In this document: one piece after another, positions 36,816-47,037 of the stretch
Layout: every line of letters starts with the position of its first letter
How positions within the stretch are numbered: position 1 is the stretch's first letter
NCBI GenBank assembly: GCA_051453625.1
Contig: JBOZIK010000001.1
Span: forward strand, 179,264,555 to 179,328,554
DNA: 64,000 nt
Reading direction: 5' to 3'
Source: Welwitschia mirabilis
Taxonomy: Eukaryota > Gnetophyta > Gnetopsida > Welwitschiales
Translations under genes and position numbers: made by a program
The notes under the pieces: model-generated
Told to the model about the DNA's origin: nothing
Databases searched by the model: none
What the model saw: only the letters and a program-made list of their open reading frames with translations

Positions 36816-38198
36816 ATCAAAATTGCTACTAGATGGTCCTCATTTCCATTGTCATTTACATCTTGGTAAGAAAATTTGTTGCTCATTTTTCATTAATAAA
36901 ATTTCCATAGTTTTGGGTTCTTCAAGAGACATCTATCACAGTGATAATTAATCAGGAGAAAATAACAATAATTTATTAGCTAATGATTATTCAAGATAAA
37001 ATAATTGACTGTTTTATTTTCTAGTTTATGACAAGGATTAATCCTACTAATATTAACTATGTTAATCAAGCACATGAAGATAAGAGAATGTTCTTCATGA
37101 AGAACGGAACATCTTTTCATTAGATTCATAGGGACTTCTCAAACTAAAACCTTAGGTAAAAAATATATTTTCTATTATGTTGTAAAAGAGATGCTTAAAA
37201 GCCTTTTTTTCTAATCTAGCATGGAATGCTGTGCAAGTTCTTTGATAGGGAAGTGATGATGAAGAAAGGGGTACTAGACATAAAGAAGAGGAATCTCTAG
37301 CAACTCTGCATAGTCATCCAAGTGGAGGAAACAAAGCTTGTTGTACGACTAATACAAGTGTGGTTGTTTTTCTTAATATATAGCACTAGTCTTACCCAAG
37401 GATAGACATTTTTTATAAAGCAAGGAGCAACTCTGAATTAGAAACTTAGGTTTCATTTCATCTTACCTTCTTCAACTCTTTTTGTCCCTACTTCTTTGGT
37501 AATGGTATTCCTCTCCCTAGTCTATGATAGAGTTATTGATAAGTTTATGGTACTCATTGAGGCCTTTTTCATGAATATAAAATAAGGTATAATTTTCTTA
37601 ACCATTTGGATGAGATGCAAAATATTCTCTTTTAGAAAGATGATTTGGATAATAACCCCACTATTATAAATGACACAGAAAATGGTACTAAAATATGAAT
37701 ATTCAAAGAATGATGCTTACCATGTTGCAAATGCAACTAGGGAAATGTTTGAAGTAAATGACACTTCCCTTCTTAATTTACTAGATTGAAGAAAATCATA
37801 ATTTATAGCACATGCAGTGATAATAGTTAATGTTTTAGTTTTTTTTTTTTTTTTGGGAATATATGCCTTTCTTTATTAAGGGATTATTGTTATCTTCATT
37901 CCTTTCTTTCTTTCTTTCTTTTTCTCTTTTTTTTACTTTTTTTTTTTGATGAATGTTATTCAGTGAATTCAAATAGATGAGTGTAGTTACATCTCTTATT
38001 AAGTACTGTGATGTAAACTAAGTTATAGCACTATTAAAAAATGATGATTTTCAAATATTTCCCTTCAACAATTAGCCAAATAACTTAAGGTATTTAGATG
38101 TAAAATATATTTTAAATTATTTTTTAGATAGGACAAAAACATAAAATTTGCTACCATTGCTTTTCCCCTATTCTTCCACTCGGTGCTTCATTTTTCAC
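36816..38198. other. Capture arm, unassigned part
   Basis: Exon-like plus-strand stretches bounded by splice-like sites occur near 37025-37155 and 37219-37360 (for example MFFMKNGTSFH, and FFDREVMMKKGVLDIKKRN), and a coherent peptide at about 37690-37790 (KNDAYHVANATREMFEVND). I do not recognise these families. They may be further captured exons. Confidence 0.3.
37839..37946. repeat. Poly-T and (TTTC)n low-complexity tract
   Basis: An 18-base T run at 37839 is followed by TTTC repeats (about 37902-37925) and further T runs. It is simple sequence with no other feature. Confidence 0.85.
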
Positions 38199-38450
38199 AG
38201 TGTTGAACCATCAACTATGCACTACATTTTCATGCACCACCTTATGAACTAAGATTGTTCCAGCATTTTTAATGAAGTTATATTACTTCAATAATGATAA
38301 TTTCACTAGTAATAATCTTTAAAGTTTTAGAAATATCTGTAACCACATTCTTACTTCCAGGACCAAAAGTTATGCCTACAGTGTTTGCTGTTTTGTTAGT
38401 TCCTACTTGCAACGCAACACTAATATCTCTACCAAATACCACTTGTTGAG
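38199..38450 (-). pseudogene. Captured chaperonin-60 alpha-like fragment
   Basis: On the minus strand: QQVVFGRDISVALQVGTNKT, then ANTVGITFGPGSKNVVTD, a good match to the N-terminal apical start of plastid Cpn60 alpha (family pattern ...F....ALQAGIDKLA..VG.TLGPRGRNVVLD). After one frameshift KNAGTILVHKVVHENVVHS matches ENAG..LI.EVA.KTND.AG. After another shift VDGST matches the ATP-binding DGTT. Only about 85 residues of a ~580-residue protein are present. No intron is seen. It is antisense to the CACTA genes, about 250 bp from the right subterminal repeats. Frame shifts and stops make it non-functional. Confidence 0.62.
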
Positions 38451-38714
38451 AAGGCTATCTGTAAAAAATTTTGTATTTCCTTCCCTTTTTATCTCACTTG
38501 ATATTACTTTTCAAAACCTAAAAAGGTATTGTTGCTTCATACTCTTACATGCCAAGATTATGCAGTCTAGTAGTGGATGTGTACAAAGAGAGACCATGCC
38601 TCTTCCTAAGTTTGATACAATAAACTTTTGTTGTAAATTTTCTTCTCGAGTTGTACCTTTTGAGGTGTCTATTTCATAAAATTTCTCAAAATGCTTGTGA
38701 TGTGTTTTTATACC

Positions 38715-38946
38715 AAATAAAGGCCTCAAAAGCCTGCTAAGATATTTCTCAAAAAAATACCTCAAAATACCTTTTAAGGTGTTTTTTTTTAAAACATCTT
38801 AGAAACACCTTAAAAGAATGTAGGATTTTTAAGGTGATGCTATTTAAGGTGTTTTGTGAAAAAATACCTTCAAAGTGTTTAAGGTGTTTTTTAAGGCCTT
38901 CTAAGGTGTTTTACAAATGCCTTAAAAGCCTATATTTCTTGTAGTG
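38715..38946. repeat. Right subterminal repeats and TIR of outer CACTA
   Basis: Dense AAGGTGTTTT / AAAACACCTT motifs lead to the terminus ending GCCTATATTTCTTGTAGTG at 38946. Read inward from the end, it differs from the nested element's left tip at only about 4 of 41 positions. The 3 bases after it are CCC. No CCC-CACTA partner was found in the window, so the matching left end is missing. Confidence 0.88.
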
Positions 38947-40600
38947 CCCTAAAACTTTTCCTCTATTCCATATTTAATTGTTCTTATTATTGCCACCATG
39001 CGTAAACTCTAGTTTTTTGCAATACAACCTTCTCTTTTAGTATCTTTATGATCTAGTTAATCTTCTTGAATTCTAGAGGTTTAGAAGGCCTTAATAAAGC
39101 TAGAGGAATTACAATTGTATTAATTATTCAATATGTAGATATCATTTAACCATAATAAGTTAAGGTTGTTATCTTCTAATTATCCATGGCCTTAAGAACT
39201 ACTAATAAAACTTCCTTCATGCTTTTACAAATTATTCTAGTCATTAAGAGATGACACTTGTTATATTCATTATCTCATAATAAAACTTATTCATCTTGAA
39301 GTTCTTTGTGTGACATGTCCATTTAGTATTTCCTTAGATTATTGAAAAAAACCTAGACTATCCTAATTTATATGCTCCTTATGACATCTTCAAACACATA
39401 TCTCATTTAAAGTTGATGAACATTTTGTCTCTTATTTCCTATTTCATTCCTAATATATTAAGCATCAACTTCACTTTTTTTTAATTTTTATCTAATTTAC
39501 ATACTTAACTAGAAAAGTCTACACATCGATAACTTGTAGAATCTCAAGAAAAGTAGAATATATGTAGTTTCTTTTAAAGTACTTTCTCATGTCTTAGTTT
39601 ACATTTATGATTAAGTAAGAGAATTATAAATTGAAACTCTTCTATTATTAACATGATATCATTAATGTCAAAGCAAGCTATAACATCATTTGATAAGACT
39701 AGAAACTTGTTTCATAACTAATGAGCATTCCTCTTATGATAAGTAAAATTGTATAGTAATTACCTACATCAGGTTGATAAGATAATGTATAGAGGAAATG
39801 AAATCATGAACTCTTTGTGGCATCACTAGATATTTCTTTCTTTTTTACTAAATACATTACAATTAAGGGTTTTACATTCCACATACCATTTTACTATAAA
39901 CATGATAAAATCTAAGGGAAATGAAAATGTATAAGTCCATTAGGGAATAAACTTAGACTTGTATTAATTGATTTCGAATAGCATATGATCTACTAGTTGA
40001 GTTTTTTAAAATCATTAATTTGTGGTCATTAACCTTCATCCATCAAAACTAATAATCGAAATCATTTCCCAAATACATTCATATGTCCTTCGATTTAAAC
40101 AAATTGCTTAAGCGATCCTAGACTTCCACTTGAATCTCATGCATGAGGAGGATGTCATATTTAGCTAAGAGTTGCAAGGATAGTCTTTAACATTAAGAAC
40201 ACTAAAATATCTACCATTATGACTTACTTGTTAATATCCTATAATGTCTAGAGTAAATTTTTAAGTTGGATATTTAGTGATTTTTCAAAGGTACCATATA
40301 TGCTAGATAAATTAACATACACTTAAGTTAATGTTGATTAAGCAATTTCCCAATGGTATTGTAATAATTCAATTCACAAGCCTGAAATATTACAATAATG
40401 AAATGCTTCACTTAATCTTATGAAATAGAACCTTTTTTCATTATATATGTACTATAATAAATGTGGTGTAATTATTTAGTTCATAAAAACATATCATAGA
40501 GAATGATTTTTTGGATGAAATTAAAGACATTGCTTGAGAAAATGTAGAGTGAGGGTAAAGAAGGAATTTATCAAATTCCTTACAAAGATGCAGAGGATCT
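38947..40600. other. No recognisable feature
   Basis: AT-rich sequence outside the CACTA right end. The minus strand near 40080-40180 has a short YDILLMHEIQVEV-like peptide that faintly recalls a LINE endonuclease, too little to call. Confidence 0.35.
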
Positions 40601-43600
40601 TTAACCGCTAGGATTTAAAATGAGTGAGGTAATAAGATAAGTGTAATTAAGAATAATAAAGAAAGCAGCATTAACATAAGATGTTCAAGCTTAAGAGGTT
40701 TATGATTAAGTCTGCAAATTTCTATGTATGCTATAAGTGCATTGCAAATAAATTCAACTAAAAAGAATATATAATTCAAATGACAATTCCTTATTCTCTT
40801 CCTTTGGATCATTCCATTCCTTTTATCTTGTCGATCATCCATGTCCTTTCCTATAAATTAATGTGACAGTTCATATTCTTCATGTATCTCTTCAACTTCT
40901 TAGGCCACTTATCCTCTACCAATTCTTATATCTTGAATTTATTGTTTGTTGACTACATGTGATTACACCTATTATATTGCAAAACCTTGATCATTGCCAG
41001 AACCATTAAGTTGCATGTATGATGTAGCTTGTTCTTCCTTCTCCTGTGTTATAGGTGCCATACCTATCAAGCGGAATTTGTGATTTATCATTGCAGGAAA
41101 GAAAAGGAAAAAAAATTTTGAAAAAAAAAAAAGTTTTTCAAAAAGCAAATCTAAAAAGAAAGCATGGGAAAGGAAGTGAACATGTAAATAAATATGGGAT
41201 GTAAAAGAATGGACATGATTAACTAACAACACATTACATTACAACATGATTTCTATTTCACTTTTGATCACCTCCTATATTTTTGTCTTACTTCTCTTCA
41301 TAAATTCTAAACTACTTAAAGTGATTGTGACCTTGGTCTGCTTCTTTTCATATCTTCTAAACTGCCTAAAGTGACTATAACTTGTGGACTTGGAAGAAGT
41401 ATCAGAGCAACCACTCAAATTGACTTTGATTTTGGACTTAATGGTTACAATTGCAAACACATACATCCCACTTACATGAAGCATTTATCATATAAGATAA
41501 TTGAATATCTAGCACTCCTAAGAGGACTTAGTGGAAGATTTTTTTTTTCATATCTTTGACACTACTTAAAGTGACTATAACCTTTACACTTGGAAGCATG
41601 GTCATAACTGTAGACACATGCATCCATTTCTAGAAAGCATTTATCGAAGGATTTGTTATTTGACGCTGTCAAAGGGCTCATGGAAGAGTTTGTTGTTTGA
41701 CAATTGGAGGCTTTTCACTCCTACCCAAATTCATATCTTTGGTTGGTCACTTATCTATAGTGGGCCTCCTCTTTGTGGTTACTTCTCTATAATGGGCTTC
41801 TACTTGGTGGCAAACTTTCTCATTTCATAGGTTATATTCCTTTTGTCCTCATTGTGGCATAGACAAATCACTTATTCACTCTTCGGATACCTTTTGTTAC
41901 TGGCAAATGCATTGTAATGGTGGAGATGGTCCTCAATTCACTACTTATTTTGCAATGATGGAAATGTCTCTTAATTCGTTGCTTATTTGAACTGTGAAGC
42001 TCCAGAACAAAGGCATTTTTCACTAATAAGATCTTCAACTCCTTCCCTCCCTTCTCCAAGCATGTTACTGTTCATAACATCATGCTTTGTGGATCCCCAT
42101 GGAGTAGTATTGTAATCTCTTTCTTATTTGTTTGAAATTTAAGTCTTTCAGCCAATTAAAAAACCTACTCATTAGAAGACTGAATTTCAATACTAGAATT
42201 TGCAAAAGAAACTTTGCATCATTTGCCTCTCCTTATCCACCACAACTTTAACGTGGGGAACGTGGGGAACTGGCATCCTTTTTTTTTTTTGGGATGGAAT
42301 TGGGGTAATAGTTCTTGCAATGGATGTGAAAAGCTAGAAACACCTTAGCGGTCCCAAACTTCTGAAAATTCCTCTGCGATTTAAAAAAAACAGAAGAAGA
42401 AAAAACAGAATCCCAAAATTCTTTAAAAAGTCTAGAAATAGAGGATTTAATGATTGTGTATATCAAAGAGCTGGCCATCTACCAACAGCCTTGAGCGCCA
42501 CTATGAAAAAGAATCTAATATTTGAAAAAACGCAATGATCAGTCTGTTAATCAATCGTGTTCATGCTTTCNNNNNNNNNNNNNNNNNNNNNNNNNNNNNN
42601 NNNNNNNNNNNNNNNNNNNNNNNNNNNNNNNNNNNNNNNNNNNNNNNNNNNNNNNNNNNNNNNNNNNNNNACATAAGATGTTTAAGCTTAAGAGGTTTAT
42701 GATCAAGTATGCAAATTCCTATGTATGCTATAAGTGCATTGCAAATAAATTCAACTAAAAAGAATATATAATTCAAATAACAATTCTGTATTCTCTTTCT
42801 TTGGCTCATTCCATTCCTTTTAGCTTCTCGATCATCCATGTCCTTATCTATAAATTAATGTGATAGTTCATATTCTTCATGTATCTCTTTAACTTCTTAG
42901 GCCACTTATTCTCTACTAATTCTTATATCTTGAATTTATTATTTTTTTACTACATGTAATTACACCTATCATATTGCAAAACCTTGAACATTCCTAGAAC
43001 CATTGAGTTGCATGTATGATGTAGCTTTTTCTTCCCTCTCATGTGTTATAGGTGCCATACCTATTAAGTGGAATTTGTGATCTATCATTACAGAAAAGAA
43101 AGGGAAAAAATTAAAAAAAAAATAAAAGGTTTTCAAAAAGCAAATCTAAAGAGAAAGCATGAGAAAGTAAGTGGACATGTAAATAAATATGGAATGTAAA
43201 AGAATGGACATATTTAACTAACAACAATTACATTACAACACAATTTATATTTCACTTTTGATCACCTTCTATATTTTTGTCTTACTTCTCTTCATAAATT
43301 CTGAACCACTTAAAGTAATTATGACCTTGGCCTACTTCTCTTCATATCTTCCAAACTTTCCAAAGTGACTATAACTTATGGACTTGGAAGAATGATCAGA
43401 GCAATCACTCAAATTAACTTTGATTTTGAACTTAATCGTTATAATTGCAAACACATACATCCCACTTATGTGAAGCATTTATCATATAAGATAAGTGAAT
43501 ATCTAACAACCTTAAGAGGACTTAGTGGAACATTTTGTTTTTCACATCTTTGAAACTACTTAAAGTGACTATAACCTTTGCACTTGGAAGCATGGTCATA

Positions 43601-44620
43601 ATTATATACATATGCATTCATTTCCATAAAGCATTTATGGAAGAGTTTATTATTTGATTCTCTCAAAGGGCTTGTGGAAGAGTTTGTAATTTGACAATTA
43701 GAGGCATCTCGCTTCTACCCAAATTCATATCTCTGGTCAGTCAAATATCTATAATGGGCCTCCTCTTGGTGGTTACTTCTCTATAATGGGCTTCTTCTTG
43801 GTGGTACACTTTCTTATTTTATAGGTTATATGCCTTTTGTCCTCATTGTGGCATAGACAAATCACTTATTCACACTTTGGATAGCTTTTATTACTTGTAA
43901 ATGCGTTGTAATCATGGAAATGATACTTAATTTACTACTTATTTTGCAATGATGGAAATGTCTCTTAATTCATTGCTTATTTAAACTATGAAGCTCTAGA
44001 ACTAAGGCAATTTTCAATAATTAGATCTTTAACTCCTTTCCTCCCTTCTCCAAGCATGTTACTGTTCATAGCATCATGCTTTACATTCCATGTGACTCCC
44101 CTTCTTTTTCTCCAAAGCCCTTTATTTGAAGTTGTGCTCTTATTTGGATCCCCATGGAGTAGTATTGTAATCTCTTTCTTGTTTGTTTGAAATTTAAGTA
44201 TTTCAGCCAATAAAAAAAACCTACTCATTAGATGACTGAATTTTAATACTAAAATTTTTAAGAGAAGCTTTGCATCACTTATGTCTTCTTATCCACCACA
44301 ACTTTGATGTCAGGGGCTGGCATTTTTTTTTTTTTGCATGGAATTATGGGAATAATTCTTGTAATGGATGTGAAAAACTAGAAAAATGTTAACTGTTCCA
44401 AGCTTCTGAAAATTCCTCTGCCATTTAAGAAAAATAGAAGAAGTAAAAACAAAATTCTATAATTCTTTAAAAAGACTAGGAATAGATGGTTTAATCAATT
44501 CTATTCATGATTTCAGTCCAATATTTATATATCCAATTACGTTTTGCTGAAATCTTTGTTTTAGCTAGTCTTTCATTCTCTTAGTTTCTGCAACTATACA
44601 CGTGAATTCAGTAGATAGAT

Positions 44621-45087
44621 ATGGCCACAATAATAGCTGAGAAGGAAGAAGAAACCGCTTCATTCACACAATGTAATGATGATGGCGATAATGATCAAGA
44701 TGATCTTACATTACCCAAGATGCCATCTATAGCTCCAACAAGCATCATCATTGAACAAGAAGTTCAGGAAGAGTTAAAAAAAAGTGTCAAATAATTAAAA
44801 ATTGAAGAACTTGAAGAGAGAGGTGAAGAAGAAGGAGAAGAAGAAAGAAGAGTATACTGTGTAGTTGTAGACAAGGAGGACCTAGAGGTGCAATAAGCAC
44901 TCCTTCCATTCTTGTATGAAACTGAATGCAGTGAGTTGAGGAACAAAAGAAGAAGAAGAAGAAGAAGAAGAAATGCTACTTATCTGTCTACAAGTCTTTT
45001 TGGATATTACATCTACGTTTCAACCATAGAGTGCTTGCAACTATGGGAACTCATAGAATTTGATCTATCTCATAGAGATATATACCT
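44621..45087 (+). pseudogene. Acidic-protein gene, decayed copy
   Basis: A plausible start (ATG 44621) opens MATIIAEKEEETASFTQCND, then DDLTLPKMPSIAPTSIIIEQ, with a TAA after 57 codons (44792). The same frame continues EELEERGEEEGEEERRVY, and then stops and an indel follow before a GAA-repeat tract (about 44948-44973). The other copy (46699-47037) keeps the frame open past these points. Compared with that copy, many changes are C-to-T or G-to-A at CG or CHG sites. The gene is cut by a copia LTR at 45088. The protein is acidic and likely disordered or coiled. I do not recognise the family. Confidence 0.5.
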
Positions 45088-45449
45088 TGTAAAGGTAATT
45101 CTACATTTCTTCAGTGTCAAGAAAGGAAGATTTTTTGCAGCTAGCAACTAAGTCAAAATGCCATATTTAGAGCCTGATTTCTCTCTAATTTATCTAATTT
45201 TTTTTGTAATTCAAATTACCATTTTTTACATCACTTGTAGTACTTTAATTTTATGCCATTAAGATAGAAAATCTATTATGATTTTAATTTGAAGTTTGAT
45301 TGATAATATCCTAAGAAATCAGATTGTATTGTTTCTAAAAGTTAATAAATATGGAAGGTCTACAATTGAGTTTAGTATTGTAGCCTCACTTTAATCATTT
45401 TCCTTTCTTCTTTTTGTTGTGTTATTATTGTTTATTAATTTAAAAACCA
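45088..45449 (+). mobile_element. Ty1/copia 5' LTR (362 bp)
   Basis: The LTR starts TGTAAAGG at 45088 and ends ACCA at 45449 (TG...CA). It is followed after TTAG by a copia primer-binding site. The homologous copy without the insertion reads TATACCTTGCACTG near 47056-47069, so the boundary falls directly after TACCT (45083-45087), a candidate 5-bp target duplication. The 3' side of the element is lost in the gap at 45727. Confidence 0.72.
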
Positions 45450-45453
45450 TTAG

Positions 45454-45466
45454 TGGTATCAAAGCA
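45454..45466 (+). other. Copia primer-binding site (tRNA-iMet type)
   Basis: TGGTATCAAAGCA matches the canonical plant copia site TGGTATCAGAGC, complementary to the 3' end of initiator methionine tRNA, with one G-to-A change. It sits four bases after the LTR end, as expected. Confidence 0.88.
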
Positions 45467-45551
45467 CCAGGACCTACCCACCACAGTCTTGGATTTCAAA
45501 TCAAAAACACATCACAAAATTAGATCAAAGTTGCTAGGTTGGAATAAAAAA

Positions 45552-45726
45552 ATGGCAGTAACATCAGTAAGTTCTACTATGATAACTCCCACTTTCAAAG
45601 GTGATAAATACACCTTTTGGAAGATCAAAATGAAGACCATATTTATCTCAAATGATCTATGAGAGATTGTGGAGGAAGGTTATGTATATGGTAATGTTGA
45701 ATCAAGAACTATAGCACTCTAAAGAA
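45552..45726 (+). pseudogene. Copia gag N-terminus
   Basis: The frame from ATG 45552 reads MAVTSVSSTMITPTFKGDKY, then TFWKIKMKTIFISNDL, followed by TGA and EIVEEGY. This is the N-terminus of a Ty1/copia Gag polyprotein, where the family has F.G.NY..W..KMK......DLW..VE.GY. The TGA at 45660-45662 replaces the conserved Trp (TGG), a single G-to-A change. It lies about 85 bp downstream of the primer-binding site and is cut by the gap at 45727. Confidence 0.85.
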
Positions 45727-46698
45727 NNNNNNNNNNNNNNNNNNNNNNNNNNNNNNNNNNNNNNNNNNNNNNNNNNNNNNNNNNNNNNNNNNNNNNNNNN
45801 NNNNNNNNNNNNNNNNNNNNNNNNNNTATGGGATGTAAAAGAATGGACATGATTAACTAACAACACATTACATTACAACATGATTTCTATTTCACTTTTG
45901 ATCCCCTCCTATATTTTTATCTTACTTCTCTTCATAAATTCTAAACTACTTAAAGTGATTGTGACCTTGGTCTGCTTCTCTTCATATCTTCTAAACTGCC
46001 CAAAGTGACTATAACTTGTGGACTTGGAAGAATGATCAAAGAACCACTCAAATTGAATATCTAACACTCTTAAGAGGACTTAGTGGAAGATTTTGTTTTT
46101 CATATCTTTGAAACTACTTAAAGTGACTATAACCTTTGCACTTGGAAGCATGGTCATAACTAGAGACACATGCATCCATTTCCAGAAAGCATTTATGGAA
46201 GAGTTTGTTATTTGATGCTTTCAAAGGGCTCGTGGAAGAGTTTGTTATTTGATAATTGAAGGCTTCTCACTTCTACCCAAATTCATATCTTTCGTTGGTC
46301 ACGCCTCCTCTTGGTGGTTACTTCTCTATAATGGGCTTCTTCTTGGTGGTAGACTTTCTCATTTTATTGGTTATATGCCTTTTGACCTCATTGTGGCATA
46401 GACAAATCACTTATTAGAAGACTGAATTTCAATACTAAAATTTCCAAAAGAAACTTTGTATCACTTACGTCTTGTTATCCACCACAACTTTGACGTGGGG
46501 GACTAGCGTTTTTTTTGGCATGGAATTGGGGTAATAATTCTTGCAATGGATGTGCAAAACTAGAAAAACCTTAGCTGTGCCAAACTTCTGAAAATTCCTC
46601 TGCGATTTAAGAAAAATGGAAGAAGTAAAAACAAAATCCCGAAATTCTTTAAAAAGACTAGGAATAGATGATTTAATCAATCGTGTTCATGCTTTTAG

Positions 46699-47037
46699 TC
46701 CAATGATGATCTTGCATTACCCGAGACGCCATCTGCAGCTCCAGCGAGCATCGTCATTGAACAAGAAGCTCAGGAAGAGTTAAGAAGAAGCGTCAGAGAA
46801 CAAACAATCGAAGAAGTTGAAGAGAGAGGCGAAGAAGAAGGAGAAGAAGAAAGAAGAGTATACGGCGCAGTTGCAGACGAGAAGGACCTAGAGGAGCAAC
46901 GAGCACTACTTCTGCAAGAAGAAGAAGAAGAAGAAGAAGAAGAAGAAATGCTCTTCTCCGTCTGCAAGTCTTTTTGGGCATTACGTCTACGTTTCAACCA
47001 TAGAGTGCTTGCAACTGTGGGAACTCGTAGAATTTGA
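46699..47037 (+). pseudogene. Acidic-protein gene, better preserved copy
   Basis: This open frame of about 112 codons ends at TGA 47035-47037. It reads LPETPSAAPASIVIEQEAQE, then RSVREQTIEEVEERGEEEGE, a run of 11 Glu encoded by GAA/GAG (about 46917-46949), then MLFSVCKSFWALRLRFNHRV. It retains many CG dinucleotides and is visibly GC-richer than its surroundings, in contrast to the copy at 44621. The region with the start codon is deleted, so no ATG opens the frame and it is probably not translated as such. An alternative frame after the Glu run (FGHYVYVSTIECLQLWELVE) is also open in both copies. Family unknown. Confidence 0.5.

Larger units (their letters stand above)
13166..38946 (+). mobile_element. 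Outer CACTA (En/Spm) element, left end not found
   Basis: A CACTA element on the plus strand can be followed from upstream of its transposase gene to a clear right terminus. The order is TNP2-type transposase, DUF4218, DUF4216, a Transposase_24-type second gene, a gene-capture arm, subterminal repeats and a terminal sequence ending TTTCTTGTAGTG at 38946. Apparent length is inflated by unmerged overlapping segments (0: to 14162; A: 14263-15605; B: 15706-17936; C: 18037-24720; D: from 24821; and others) and by a nested element at 25499-30207. The left boundary given is arbitrary. The true left end may be the subterminal remnant at 4135. All genes are pseudogenes, so the element is not autonomous as read. 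Confidence 0.75.
40601..46698. repeat. Three overlapping copies of the region upstream of the acidic-protein gene
   Basis: Segments 40601-42570, 42671-44620 and 45827-46698 are homologous. A minus-strand frame of about 55 codons (KRNG..QRKRI, then FFLVEFICNALIAYI) is conserved in the first two copies but not recognised. Copy 1 carries about 90 bp (about 42438-42545) absent from the other two. Copy 3 lacks about 180 bp around the start codon present in copy 2. Each copy restarts after a 100-N gap. Confidence 0.7.

Noticed and set aside
25499-38946. Pairing the CACTA tip at 25499 with the terminus at 38946 as one element
   Set aside because: The tips match well, but the ATT duplication and the empty-site paralogue show that 25499 pairs with 30207.
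40080-40180. LINE endonuclease fragment on the minus strand
   Set aside because: The resemblance is limited to a dozen residues with nothing supporting it on either side.
44764-46997. Ser-rich and Leu-rich minus-strand frames over the GAA repeat
   Set aside because: They are shadows of the Glu-coding repeat on the plus strand.
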